From NCBI GenBank assembly GCA_000467715.1, contig AJFK01000004.1:62001-126000 (forward strand): a DNA stretch of 64,000 nt, read 5' to 3'. Under the pieces are notes generated by a model. The model saw only the letters and a list, made by a program, of their open reading frames with translations. It searched no databases and had not been told where the DNA came from. Positions 53,973 to 64,000 of the stretch are shown piece by piece. The translations under genes and the position numbers were made by a program. How positions within the stretch are numbered: position 1 is the stretch's first letter; each line of letters begins with the position of its first letter. This DNA is from Hysterium pulicare CBS 123377. Taxonomy: Eukaryota > Ascomycota > Dothideomycetes > Hysteriales > Hysteriaceae.

Positions 53973-55559
53973 CTAGAGATCCATGATATATTTTGAGATG
54001 ATCCTTCTAGCACCGTACATTATGAGCAGCACTACCAGCAAGCCAATACCAACAGTCCAAAATACCCAGAACCTATCTTTGCCTACGTCAAAATCACCTT
54101 GCATCGACAAGACTGCGGCGGATACGTTGAATGGTAGAATTATAGTGGTCAACAGGGTAAGAATACCGAGTCTCTTATTTTGTTCCACGGCTGATCTCGA
54201 GTTTTGAAACGTAATAACGTTCATAACTGCCGAAGAGACGTTGTTGATGCGATTTATATTTTGAGTGACCAGATCGTGCGCCTGAGAGAAATCATCACCC
54301 ATCGAAAAAGCAACAATATCTTGTAAACATCAGTTGATTTCAAAGATGCAGATCTGTCTAACAATCTTACCGGCTGAGGATGTCGTCGGCAAACCTCCAA
54401 ATCGACTATTCACAAGCCTCTGCTCCGACCAAAACGAACGTTGCTCTCGAATCAGGAATTCGTAACGTGTCGTGCGGCGCTTTTGAACCTCTAGCTGTCT
54501 CAAAAATGCACCAAGATCTTTCGAAGACAAGCTTTTATCGGTTTCTAAACGCCATTCAATTGTGTTCAGCTCATGTTGAATGTACGTATTTAATGTCAAC
54601 CATTCCGAGACGATGACACGGCATAGATCCTGAAGAATCTCAAATGGTGCCGGTACGCCGTTTCGTTGAAGGTTCAGATTAGAGTCCATGGACATGGCAA
54701 TGGAAGTCCGATATGAATCGTGCCGATCTATGGACGGTTCTTGAAAAGGGATAGCCGACGAAGAGAAAGATCTGTATTTGGAACTCAGCCTAACGCCGTA
54801 GTGGATTCGTGGCTTGAGTGAAGGATCTAGCAGGATCATTGCTGTTCCTATACATTAGCATAGATTGTGCACACTACTAGGATCAAGCTAAAAGTGCCTA
54901 CCCTTCTGCCAGGTCTTGTGGTCATTGAACCCAAACCACGCAGTCGCGCAGTAGCGAGCTAAAATTACTGGATCAAACCGCTTGCCATCCCTAACAATTG
55001 GGTTCAATCCACCCCCAACTCGTGGAATGTTGTTCATGAGGTCTCCTTCTTCTATCCGATCCGGCAAATGAGGCATAATCCCGTGTTGCGCATCGAGCTC
55101 GCCTGGACCGATGAATTGAAATCTGACATGATTAATCAACGACGAGACAGAACGCAGCACGGGCAAATGCTTCTCAACATCTTGTATCCGATAATGTGGA
55201 GAATCATCTAAGTGATCTGCGAAGACTTCCGGTCCAACCTTGCAGTGCTCCCCAAAAAGCGTGATGATTTCCGGATCTAGATTCTCGATGATGAAGAGTT
55301 GAGTACTGCTTGTTTTCAAGCATGCTGCTAGTTCGCCCTTGCTTATCTCGCGGGACTTCGTGGGGATTGAGTTCGGGGAATACTCGATTATTGTGATTTT
55401 CGAATTGGACCACTGTTTCCGCTGCATGAAAGAACTCAGTTGTCGGAACTGCGGAAATTCTGGAAGGACTGACTGAACCCATTGGCCGTAACATCCGATG
55501 TTAGTGTACGAGTTTGAAGCCATAATAATTCTTATTTGGGAGATTGTGTGGGTAGGCAT
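53973..55559 (-). CDS. Fungal CorA-like membrane protein
   Basis: Minus-strand exons 55559-54902, 54847-54371 and 54319-53973 give 493 aa; M13 (MASNSYTN) is an alternative start. The soluble N-terminal half contains fungal CorA-like features: QLFIIENLDPEIITLFGEHCKVGPEVFADHL, VRFQFIGPGELD, and RYCATAWFGFNDHKTWQKG. It is followed by a long helical stalk (ILQDLCRVIVSEWLTLNTYIQHEL) and a coiled segment ending RINNVSSAVMNVITFQNSRSAVEQNKRLG. Two TM helices close it (LTLLTTIILPFNVSAAVLSM; FWVFWTVGIGLLVVLLIMYGA). In place of the CorA GMN loop is SMQGDF, so magnesium selectivity is doubtful. The last intron uses an AAG acceptor. A homologous module is fused to ankyrin repeats at 34-35.7 kb. It is probably an oligomeric membrane channel or effector. 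Confidence 0.85.
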
Positions 55560-56161
55560 AATCGTCCTCTTATTTCTTCAGCTCGTATCGAGCAAAAGCA
55601 ATCATATTGCCAAGTGTGGCGCAGCGCGGCAAGGCTTAAAAGACAAGCCTATTCTGCCTTTCAGTCATTGACTTTTTTATCGTCCCCGGCCTTTTGCTCC
55701 TCATGATAGAAAAAGGTTATTGACTGCTATGCGTGAGTGAATTGTCGAGGTCTTAATTCGTGTGTTACATAAGCGCATGACGTAAAGTTGGGAATACTAC
55801 CCGAATGCAAATTAGACGTCGCAGAACTCCTCAACCTCCAACATGACACGACAACCCTCAAGATATTCTCCTCTGTCCATTTTATATCTACGACCGCAAG
55901 CTGAAAGGATATCGATACACCAATGTCAGAGACCAAAGTTTCAAACAGATGAAATTTGACCTACGCAAGCGAGAACAATAAGCAATCCCTCTCCGTCTTG
56001 CCTTGATCCTGTGAAGCCCCTTCAATATACCACAAGCAAACTCCGTAATCATTCGTGTTCTACCTATGAAATGACTGAATCATTTTCCCTGGCAATGGCA
56101 CTGATAGAACCGCTGTGCAAGTAAAGGTATCTACTGCGGCTTCAGCACGTCACAAGACTAC
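55560..56161. other. Intergenic region
   Basis: Lies between two minus-strand genes: the promoter of the CorA-like gene and the 3' flank of the AAA gene. No gene is seen. Confidence 0.5.
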
Positions 56162-59100
56162 TCACGAACTACCGCTTTCTTCTGTAGACTGAGACGAATC
56201 TGAATGACTCTTGCTCGCTTTCTTTTTTTGCCCTAATACATTCTGACTCTCTTGCTCGGAATTGTATCGCGGCATCTTAGATGTTCGGGAGGGTGTGGAC
56301 TTTGACCCAGACGGTGTTTCCTCGGCAAACAACAGATTCGACTGTCTCCCTGATCCACTGATGGTATTGCCGACTTTGGATCTGAATCGAGGCTTCGGAT
56401 CGCTGCGGGGATCCCAAGAATCATGTCGCATCTCGTCAGCATGCGCCAATTCCGCATCATGCTTTCCATGGCGGACCTGCCGCATGTATACATCAAAGTG
56501 CTCAGACGCTTTTCCAACCTTCTTGAAATGAGCCTTGGTCAACTTCGTCTTCTTATACTTCTTTATATCGGCAGCCTCGGCCTCCATAATATTGTTTCTT
56601 CTCAACTTCTCCGCTCGATCGTATTCTGCTAGTGCGATGGCAGTTTGGAAAGCGTTTCGTATTTGCCTGCCGTTCCACATGGTATCCGTCTTTTCACTCT
56701 TCTTGTAATGCTTGATGGCAAACGCAAGAAGCTCATCACGATCGAAGGATATTGGCACCCGTCGAGTCTTGTTCTGCTTCTCGATCCGATCCAAGTGGTT
56801 TTTCCAGAGATCCTCGGTTGATTTCAGGTCCAGGTTTGGATAGTACAGAGATATATGGATGCGGGATTTGAACGCCTCATCGAAAGCGCCGACTCGGTTT
56901 GTCGTAAGGAACAAAATACCGGAGTAATACTCAAGGATCCTGAGGAAGACTATTCATTCGGTCAACCAGGCTACTTGGAACGAATATCGATGACGAACTT
57001 ACCGGAAACCAGTCCATTCCTCTTCACATCTCCGCGCTCCCGTTTCGCGAGGAAGACATCGGCTTCATCGAGCAGAAGTACACAACCCCATTTATGAGCA
57101 AGCTTGAAATGGTGTTCGAGATTTGTCTCAATCTCCTTCGGTGTTTGACCAATATCACCGCAAGTTATGGGGTACAAGGGCCTGCCAGTAAAAGCCGCAA
57201 TTGTCTCCGCAGTAAGTGTCTTTCCCACACCTGGTGCGCCATGGAGAAGAATTATCAAACCTTTTCCTTTACCTGGTATAAGGTCCATCGCCGTATGAGG
57301 TTCGCTGGAGATCATTGAGTCTAAATCATTGGGACGAACCCCCGAGGCATGATTTTTGACTAAAGCTAGGACAAGATCCTTATGCTCTTGCTCGATGATT
57401 AGTTCATCAAATCCGCTTTGTCGCTGTGCAATGCTGACGTCAATATCCTGGACCAAGTTGACGTCAAGGAAACCTATTCCAGTCAAGTCAGCCCATATCT
57501 CCAGATGTTCTCCACGAGATTACTAGACAAAAAAAGATTGGCAGAGACTGGATGAGAATCAACTTACACCAGGATCGGCTTCTGAACACGTACGCTAAGA
57601 TATCCTGCGGCAACAGCTCAAGATATTCATCTGGTATTTCATCTTTTTCGGGATCAATTGGCTCAAACTTTGCAGAATTTGCGGCTATATATTCGTCCGA
57701 TCGGGACCAGTCAAAAATTCGGTCGGAATAATTATACGAGCAGGTTTTGCAGCCTTTCACACCACAAGCGGAGAACTCATGGACGTCAGCCTTGCCGGGA
57801 TCTGAATAATCGAGACTACCATGGTTTAGGACCTTGTCAATCTCGCCAGATGCATATCCAGTTTTGAAATCTATTACCACCTCCCCCTGAATCTCCTCGG
57901 GATCTTTCAAAGTGAGTCCATTATACGACTTATGCGCGACCCGGCTAAGTTCCTTGTATCGGCGTCCACGAGCGCGCAGTGTGGCCATTATCTCGCTATA
58001 ATCTTTGTGAAATCGAGCGGGATACACATCAAGTTCTGTGATGGCAATCTCACCCTCGTAAGGCTTGACGAGAAGACTTGCGTCCTCCGGGCCGAAATTG
58101 TGGCCATCAAACTCGACATAATAGCAGTCAATGAGCAGCTTGAGACGTTGGTTTGGGCTTCCTGTTTCTTGGATCTCTTTCTCTTCGTCTGGGGAGCGAG
58201 TGCTGACTGCTTCACTGAGGACCGCCCTTCCGCCAGTAGCACAGTAGACTCGATATGCCTGAGGAAGGTCACCACTACCTCGCTTCGGTGCTTTGAATAT
58301 CAAATCTCCCGGATTGAATAGGTGCCAGAGGTTATCAAATGATATTTTCTGGATGTCACCTCGGTTGATTCGATCGCGGAAATCAAAAAGATCCTTCAGT
58401 TCCGTGTCAATAAACCCAATCAGAACCCGCAGGTGTTCGACAAGTCTCTTCTCTTGCTCCATTTCCGTTTTTCTTTCGCTCTCTTGTTTAGTCGGAGGGC
58501 CGATCATTTGATCGTCTTGCTCTTTAGCGTTTTCGAAGTTACGGCAGGCCTCATCCTTAGTTGTGAAGACCTTGAAGATCTCATCCCGTTTTACAAGAAG
58601 AACCTTGAACGGAGGTAACATCACGGTTGGTGTGAATCCCATCGTGGTTCCACTGACCATTTCCAAAACGTCCAGGAGAGATCGCGAGTTTATTTGTACT
58701 CGCTGTGGAGAGTCAACCATTGTTGGGTCTGCAGCCTCGCCATTTGCTGTGATCGGCGAATCCGTACTGATGCTCGTCTGAGGTGAAACCTTCTTGTAGT
58801 AGACGACGAGTACGTTCGAGTTTATTTCGTCCCGGGAGAATCCCTTCGATGGCATCCATTTAGACATCGACAATCGCTTAATCTCAAGATCAAGGACTTT
58901 ATCGACTTTTTCCTCTACGGTTCTCTCTACCGATTCTTTTTCCCTGCGTTGGAACTGTTAGCTTCCAACTTTCTGTAAACCGTGCATACTAGATTTTACT
59001 TTGGTGCCGTCTCAAGTTTTTCAACCTTCGAGGATAAGAACGCTAACTGCTCCTGGAGTCTCAAGACATTGGCATTGGCGTCCAAGACCATTTGGGCATA

Positions 59101-59298
59101 GTTTGGTCCGTCCAGCTGCCAGCTGTTGCGTCTCCGTTCATGAATGTTATTATCGTTCATAGTGGGAGGCATTTCGTTTTTCTCGCCTTGATAATAAACC
59201 GCGGGACTTTTTATCGCATCCCCATTAACGGCCGCAGCACCATTAGTAACAGTGGCCTGAGCCCTCGCATTATGGCTTTTGGAGATTTCTTCAGTCAT
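56162..59298 (-). CDS. DUF7025 / AAA+ ATPase
   Basis: Minus-strand exons 59298-59000, 58943-57568, 57473-57003 and 56949-56162 give 977 aa. The N-terminal 100 residues end in a coiled coil (LRLQEQLAFLSSKVEKLE). A large domain follows with LWHLFNPGDLIFKAP, RVYCATGGRAVL, DGHNFGPEDASLLVKPYEGE and the Cys/His-containing SACGVKGCKTCSYNYSD; this is the DUF7025-type region always seen with this AAA group. The AAA module has Walker A GAPGVGKT (637-644), Walker B CVLLLDEAD (689-697), sensor LFLTTNRVGAFDEAFKSRI, and a lid with MWNGRQIRNAFQTAIALAEY. The tail is Lys/Ser-rich. The third intron is 94 nt and skips a decoy acceptor at 57522 whose use would give a stop. The biological role of the family is unknown; it is usually amplified in filamentous ascomycetes. 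Confidence 0.9.
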
Positions 59299-59966
59299 GA
59301 TGGATGTAACGACAACAAAGACGCGCTCTTTACGAGACTCGGGTTCTTGAAAAATGAGCGAATGCCGAGAGCTCGAACTTAAGAGAAGACAGGAATTAGG
59401 GCAGCACACGAACGGGTTTTTCTACAAGTATGTAGCACGGGCCGACATAATTCTGTAACGCGAACCGCCGAACCGGGGAGACAGATCTGTTTGTGCAGTC
59501 TGGGTGTGGCTTAGACTTCTCATGGTTGGGGGCCAACTCGCGACAAAAAAAACATTCGCCAGCAGCACAACTCGTATCCCCCTTAGGCTAGTATTTCCCG
59601 CACTCTTAGGTTGCGCAAGCGTTGGGCTGATGATCCTCCGGAAATCGCGCCATTTTAAACTCGTTGCCTACTTTTGCCCTCTTCTTAATTTATCCTTATC
59701 CCCCCTAGAATCATATTAACGCTCAGCCTAGATCTTCTTATCTCACCCAGGCTGTCACACTTTTTTGACTCACGGTTTCTTAGCTGCGTCCGCTGAGTAC
59801 ATGCTTTCCTTTTCAACTTTTGCTCGTGATTTAATTTTAGATCACTGCCTTGAATATTGGAGAGACATAAGGCTGATAAAAGCTTCCCGGGAGCCTTGCT
59901 AATCCTGATCACAGTCTAATTTGAAGCACTTTGATGGCATTGCTTGAATGAGTGGAACCAAATACT
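59299..59966. promoter_or_regulatory. Divergent promoter between AAA and NLR-like genes
   Basis: The two start codons face away from each other across 668 bases, so the genes may be co-regulated. Around 59660-59700 the plus strand is pyrimidine-rich. No clear TATA box is seen. Confidence 0.45.
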
Positions 59967-62160
59967 ATGGCGTCCAAGGTTTCAAGGAGAGCGTCGCAGT
60001 GGAAGCGAAGTCCGTCACGACGCACGAGCACACGTGATATTGTCGTAAATTACATGGATACACAACTACATGGCAGTATCCATCCAGCACTAGATACCGC
60101 GCACAGCCCACATGTAGAGTATGAACGACGTCTAAGCATCTGGAGACCAAGTACTCCCTATCTGTAGGTACTTTGAGCTACTCATTATTGACACACCTTA
60201 CTAACGCGTCACAGAGAATCCGAAGTGCTTTCTCTTGAAGCCGGAAAAATCATTGAGACATCGCAAGATCAACTGTGGGTATCAGACTACTAATAACCTT
60301 ACTCTTTGAAGCTAATCAGTCTATTTCCAGTGATCTGGAAGAAATATATTCTGATTCAGCGCTTGCTCAGCAGAGCTTCTTGACCGCCATGAAACAATAT
60401 CAGCACGACGCGGACGTGCAACAGCAACCGGAAATGGACATAACATCCTCGCACAACTGGGATCAGGTTCTTCAGCTCGTCGACAATGCAGAGTCCAAAT
60501 ACATGGTCGATGACGTGAAGGGTGGCTTACGCAGGGTTCGGAAAGCCTTTCGTAGTTTTGGCAAACTTGCGAGAACAGCACAATGCTTCACTGCTTTGTT
60601 ACCATCTCAGTCAACCTACGGTTCGGTACTCTGCGGAGGGGTCAAATTGATCTTAGGGGTGAGAATGTTTTCAAGCTCGCGTATGGCCAACCTAACCTCC
60701 GACTAGGCAGCAGAAAGGATAAGAGACATGAGAGAGAATATTCGAGATGCGTTAGTCGATATCCCGTCTATACTCGAAGAGACGAATTCCATCGTGGACG
60801 TGTATTGGCATAGCGAAGCTTTACATCGAGCCACCTCGGAGCTATACGTTGCTGTACTTCATGCATTGGAGTACATTCTGCTTTGGTTTAGGCAGAAATC
60901 CACGAGTAAGAAATCTTCAAACATTTTATAGCCCTTGCTTACTATTGTGTGTAGAGAAGGTATTCAAAGCCGCTTTCAAACAAGACTCGTATAATGAAGA
61001 ATTACAAGTGCGAATCAATGAGCTTCGTCGGATGATGAAGCGGTTTAAGAAGCAAGCAGATATGTGTCTGCGGCAGGAAGTTCGTCAAATCAGAAACGGC
61101 GTTAAGACGCTTGTGGAAGATGTGACACGAAAGGAGATGGAAAGTGCGCAATTCGCAAAGGTAGCCCAGAAGGTTGAGTCCCTCGAGGGGGCTACGAGTC
61201 TTTTCATGTCGTTACTTCAGGAGAATATCAATCCTCGTATGTGCCGAGCTGGCTACATATTCTGCGTTGATGGAGCAAGCTAATTGAGACACTCTAGAGC
61301 CACTGCTCGGTCTCCAACGCCCGAAGCTGCTAAAAGCAAAAGAATGTCACTTAAGCAGTGAAGACATCTTGGAGACCCTCCAATTCAATCCGTCCGCAGT
61401 GTTGCCCGATTGCGAACCTCTAATACAACTCTCCGGTACCTTCGATCTCGCAGACCATAACCGAGCTGCCGCCTTGATGCTTGAACCACTGCTTCGCGAC
61501 TGGATTGTATCCGACAGCTCATCGGTTCTTTTGGTGAATGGTAGAGGCTCAAACCGTGTCCGATCACCCATCACCCTCGTGTGCGCTACTCTCGTCGATT
61601 CACTGTATTCATTATCGGAGCAAACCAACGACATCATCCTCCCTCTTTCGTTCTTTTGCGGCGAACATGTCGACATTGAAGACTGCGAAGCCCATCCTCA
61701 AGGAATGATGCTCAACTTACTAGCTCAGCTGCTAGTCCAATACCCGGATTTCGATTTCTCGAAAGTCGAAAAACATTGGCACAGCCTGGAATGCGAAGAC
61801 ACCCGCAGCATATCAAAGCTACTAGAAGGGCTTATGAAACAGCTACCGCGGTATGCAAAGATTTTCTGCGTCGTTGATGGCATAGGCCATTACGAAGATA
61901 TTTCCCGTCGCGAAGATACGAATGAGGCAGTCAAACGGCTGGGACAGCTGGCAAAAAACGACAATGGACCAACAGTGAAGCTTTTGATGACGAGCCCTAC
62001 GAATTGTAATTGGGTTTGGAGGTTCTTCGAGAGGGAGGAAATCCTGGATATGCAGTGGGAATATCCGAATCTGGGCGGATATCTGGCGTCAAAGTGGACG
62101 GCGTCCACAGGAAGAGTCATGGAGGAGGCGTATGGCCCCCAAACTGATGATACCTCTTAA
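59967..62160 (+). CDS. DUF7708/NLR-like protein
   Basis: Six exons: 59967-60163, 60215-60274, 60331-60658, 60707-60905, 60955-61236 and 61298-62160, giving 642 aa. All introns are 48-61 nt with consistent phases, and ATG 59967 is in good context. The N-terminal half matches the helical DUF7708-type region that precedes NACHT-like ATPases in fungi: LDLEEIYSDSALAQQSFL, VRKAFRSFGKLARTAQCFTALLPSQSTYGSVLCGGVKLILG, ILEETNSIVDVYWHSE. Then a coiled helix (INELRRMMKRFKKQADMCL). The C-terminal half is the ATPase-like part: SSVLLVNGRGSNR, LPLSFFCGEHVDIEDC, HPQGMMLNLLAQLL, KIFCVVDGIGHYED, VKLLMTSPTN. No canonical Walker A GK(S/T) is visible, so ATP binding is uncertain. No C-terminal WD40, TPR or ankyrin repeats follow. 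Probably a STAND-related sensor or adaptor. Confidence 0.8.
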
Positions 62161-62988
62161 GTCAAGGAATGAGCAAATCTATTGTCCTTACTTTGATCAC
62201 TCACAGTGGCGACGTTATTCGTCGTACTCTGGACTTCCACGGTTGTACGAACCTGGACATATCCTGTCCTTTGTACTGATTTCTGAATAATCTCAAGGAT
62301 GGCAACTTGATTTGACACCCTATACCGACATAAATTGGCTTTGTGGGCTGGTAGTAAAGAAGGTGCTCTGCGCGGACCCATCCTTAAAAAATGCGAATTA
62401 TGATACCCGTACGGATAACGGGACTTTTCTTCATCAGTAGCTCGAATTGAATTGTGTTCAATATACTCATTGAAAGCGAGTATAACAATCGAAGTGGTTC
62501 AAAGCCGCTTTACCTAAACATGCAGACTGTTACGGAGTTGTGGTCGTGTGTTTATATCCGACACAGTTGCATCAGTATGAGTCGAGTTGGGAAGACCCGA
62601 ATCTTCGGTGTGGCTTCTACGAACATGTTATAGCGCCTCTTTTGGGGTTCGGGGGTTCAGCGTAAGCTAGAGGACTGTTACGCTTCATTATTCGGCTTTT
62701 AGCTACGAGTTTCCTGCCTCCTTTCTCTTTATCTTTCTCATCTGAGTCGAGTTGGATTAAAATAGTGTTTCCATGGCCCTGCAAGTGCTCTGTTCCCAGC
62801 TGTACCATTTCCTTGGTCGAGCGTCACGTGATACGAGCATTCACTGCTCGCCAAGCTAATCACTGAGCTATTTCCCTCTCATAAACAAACATTTCTACAT
62901 CTTCCATCAACCTTTTTTTCGAGGTCCTAATCGAACTCCACCTCACAAGCACAACCCCAAAATAAACCCGGCCAACCTAAACGCCGCT
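62161..62988. other. Intergenic region
   Basis: 3' flank of the NLR-like gene, then a pyrimidine- and A-rich leader (62880-62985) before the next gene. No other gene is recognised. Confidence 0.45.
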
Positions 62989-63685
62989 ATGGAAGAAAAA
63001 TCCATATAACTCGAAAATATAATAAATAACCTCCCTTCCCCTGTCCAAAAAAAACGTCCATTTCATCTACAGACTCTGCAGAGAACATGAGACTGCTATC
63101 CACGAGCTAGACTCAGAGCTCAAGTCTATCAACGAGCTAGAAGAGTCTTTGCAGAACCGGAGAGAGGTCATTACGTCAACCCGACTCAAGCATCAAATGG
63201 CGATTGGAGATATAAATGTGGATATGAGGGATCTTAGGGAGGAATTGGAGGGGCTGGTGCGGGGTGGGAAGTTGGTTTTGAAGAACTATAACGACGGTGG
63301 GAAGGAGCCAATCAATCTACTAGAGGAGAAAGAAAAAGATCCGCCACACTCCTCCTCGCTCTCTTACTCGATTATTAAGTCTGCTGAGAATAAGAATGAG
63401 AGATTAATCGCAGGAGATGAGGTCTCAGAACTGGTAGGAAATGTAGAAATTACCGTAGAAGCGTCTCCGGATCCGCAAAGTGCTGGTTTGGTGGACGCGG
63501 CAAGGCAAGGGAAGAAGGGAGGGAAGGGGAGAAAGCCTCAGGAGACATTGAAAGGAAAGTCGAGGGCGCAGATGAAGCTGATTAAGGAGGAGAAGAAGAA
63601 AAGGAGAGCGGAGAGGGAGAGGGAGAGGGAAGAGGCGGCTGAAGAGGGGGAGTTGGGTGGGGATAAAGGTGGGGACCTGGCTTAG
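62989..63685 (+). pseudogene. Coiled-coil protein gene with a broken 5' part
   Basis: The frame 63026-63685 is open and clearly protein-like: a heptad-like helix REHETAIHELDSELKSINEL, then TRLKHQMAIGDINVDMRDLREELEGLVRGGK and a highly basic end (QMKLIKEEKKKRRAERERER). It has no in-frame ATG before residue 41 of that frame. Upstream, ATG 62989 in a good leader context begins MEEKSI and meets TAA at 63007-63009. That same frame then continues LENIINNLPSPVQKK and RPFHLQTLQR up to 63087, where it overlaps the downstream frame. The two frames join naturally at LQ-REHET if one base were different. No splice pair resolves this, as no GT precedes the stop. It could instead start at an internal ATG further down. 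The family is unknown; the basic tail suggests RNA or ribosome association. Confidence 0.5.
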
Positions 63686-64000
63686 GGCTTGAAGTGTGTG
63701 AGTGGATGGAAATAATTTGGCGAAAGATACGGGCGAGGAAAGGTGCGATCGACCTGGGTTTTGGACTTGGTACTGGGTCTGCGTGATTGGGTCCTATGCT
63801 ACACTGCGAACACAGTCAGCATAGACATGAAGAATTTTCGATCGTCGATACTAGAATTGTTATGATCGAGAACAGGTTTCGACGGTAGTAGGAGGGTCCG
63901 AAAGACAAAGGCTAGGTTCGGTGAGCCCTAATGCTTGATCTTGTAGCTATATGTTGGGAGCAATCGGGGGTACTGGATGTAGTCTAGATACAAGAACGTT
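63686..64000. other. Terminal non-coding stretch
   Basis: 3' flank of the coiled-coil gene running to the window edge. Nothing is recognised. Confidence 0.5.

Overview
The window is nuclear DNA of a filamentous ascomycete. Many genes carry 48 to 70 nt introns with GTRNGT donors, CTRAY branch points and YAG acceptors. The gene content is typically fungal: a HET-domain protein, a Zn2Cys6 regulator, a rhodopsin-domain 7TM protein, DUF6594, CorA-like proteins, a DUF7025-AAA ATPase and a DUF7708-like NLR relative. The mix resembles Leotiomycetes, but that placement is inferred from family content only. I saw no rRNA or tRNA gene, no CRISPR array and no recognisable transposon or virus-like element. 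Exon models were built by hand from splice signals and reading phase.

Layout. 0-1.8 kb: an MFS sugar transporter, five exons. 1.8-8.9 kb: a 7 kb stretch with no recognisable gene. 8.9-12.4 kb: a tandem family of LPRELRDEIY (F-box-like) proteins with one intact copy, one fragment and one decayed copy holding three stops. 13-18 kb: three lineage-type hypothetical genes, the last a long disordered protein with five 93-bp repeats. 19.6-23.7 kb: a head-to-head pair, a PhyH-type dioxygenase and a Zn2Cys6 transcription factor. 23.8-29.6 kb: a protein kinase, a possible cupin remnant, an isochorismatase-like hydrolase and a HET protein with an N-terminal zinc knuckle. 30.6-37.1 kb: a modular hypothetical protein, a 998-aa ankyrin/CorA-like fusion and a small two-exon gene. 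38.5-43.2 kb: a secreted type-B carboxylesterase and a rhodopsin-domain membrane protein. 45.4-48.4 kb: an AT-hook nuclear protein.

48.7-62.2 kb is the most unusual part. It packs together a DUF6594 membrane protein, a small four-exon gene, a decayed gene, a caspase-like protein whose expected catalytic His is Phe, a CorA-like membrane protein, a DUF7025-AAA ATPase and a DUF7708/NLR-like protein. Several of these families (caspase-like, NLR-like, HET) are linked in fungi to non-self recognition and regulated cell death, so the segment may be an allorecognition or immunity island. That is inference from gene content. The right end holds a coiled-coil gene whose 5' part looks broken.

Three loci (11.4-12.4, 51.3-51.8 and 63.0-63.7 kb) read as recently decayed host genes, and gene-poor gaps of 1.4-7 kb lie between intact genes. 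This fits an accessory, fast-turnover part of the genome.
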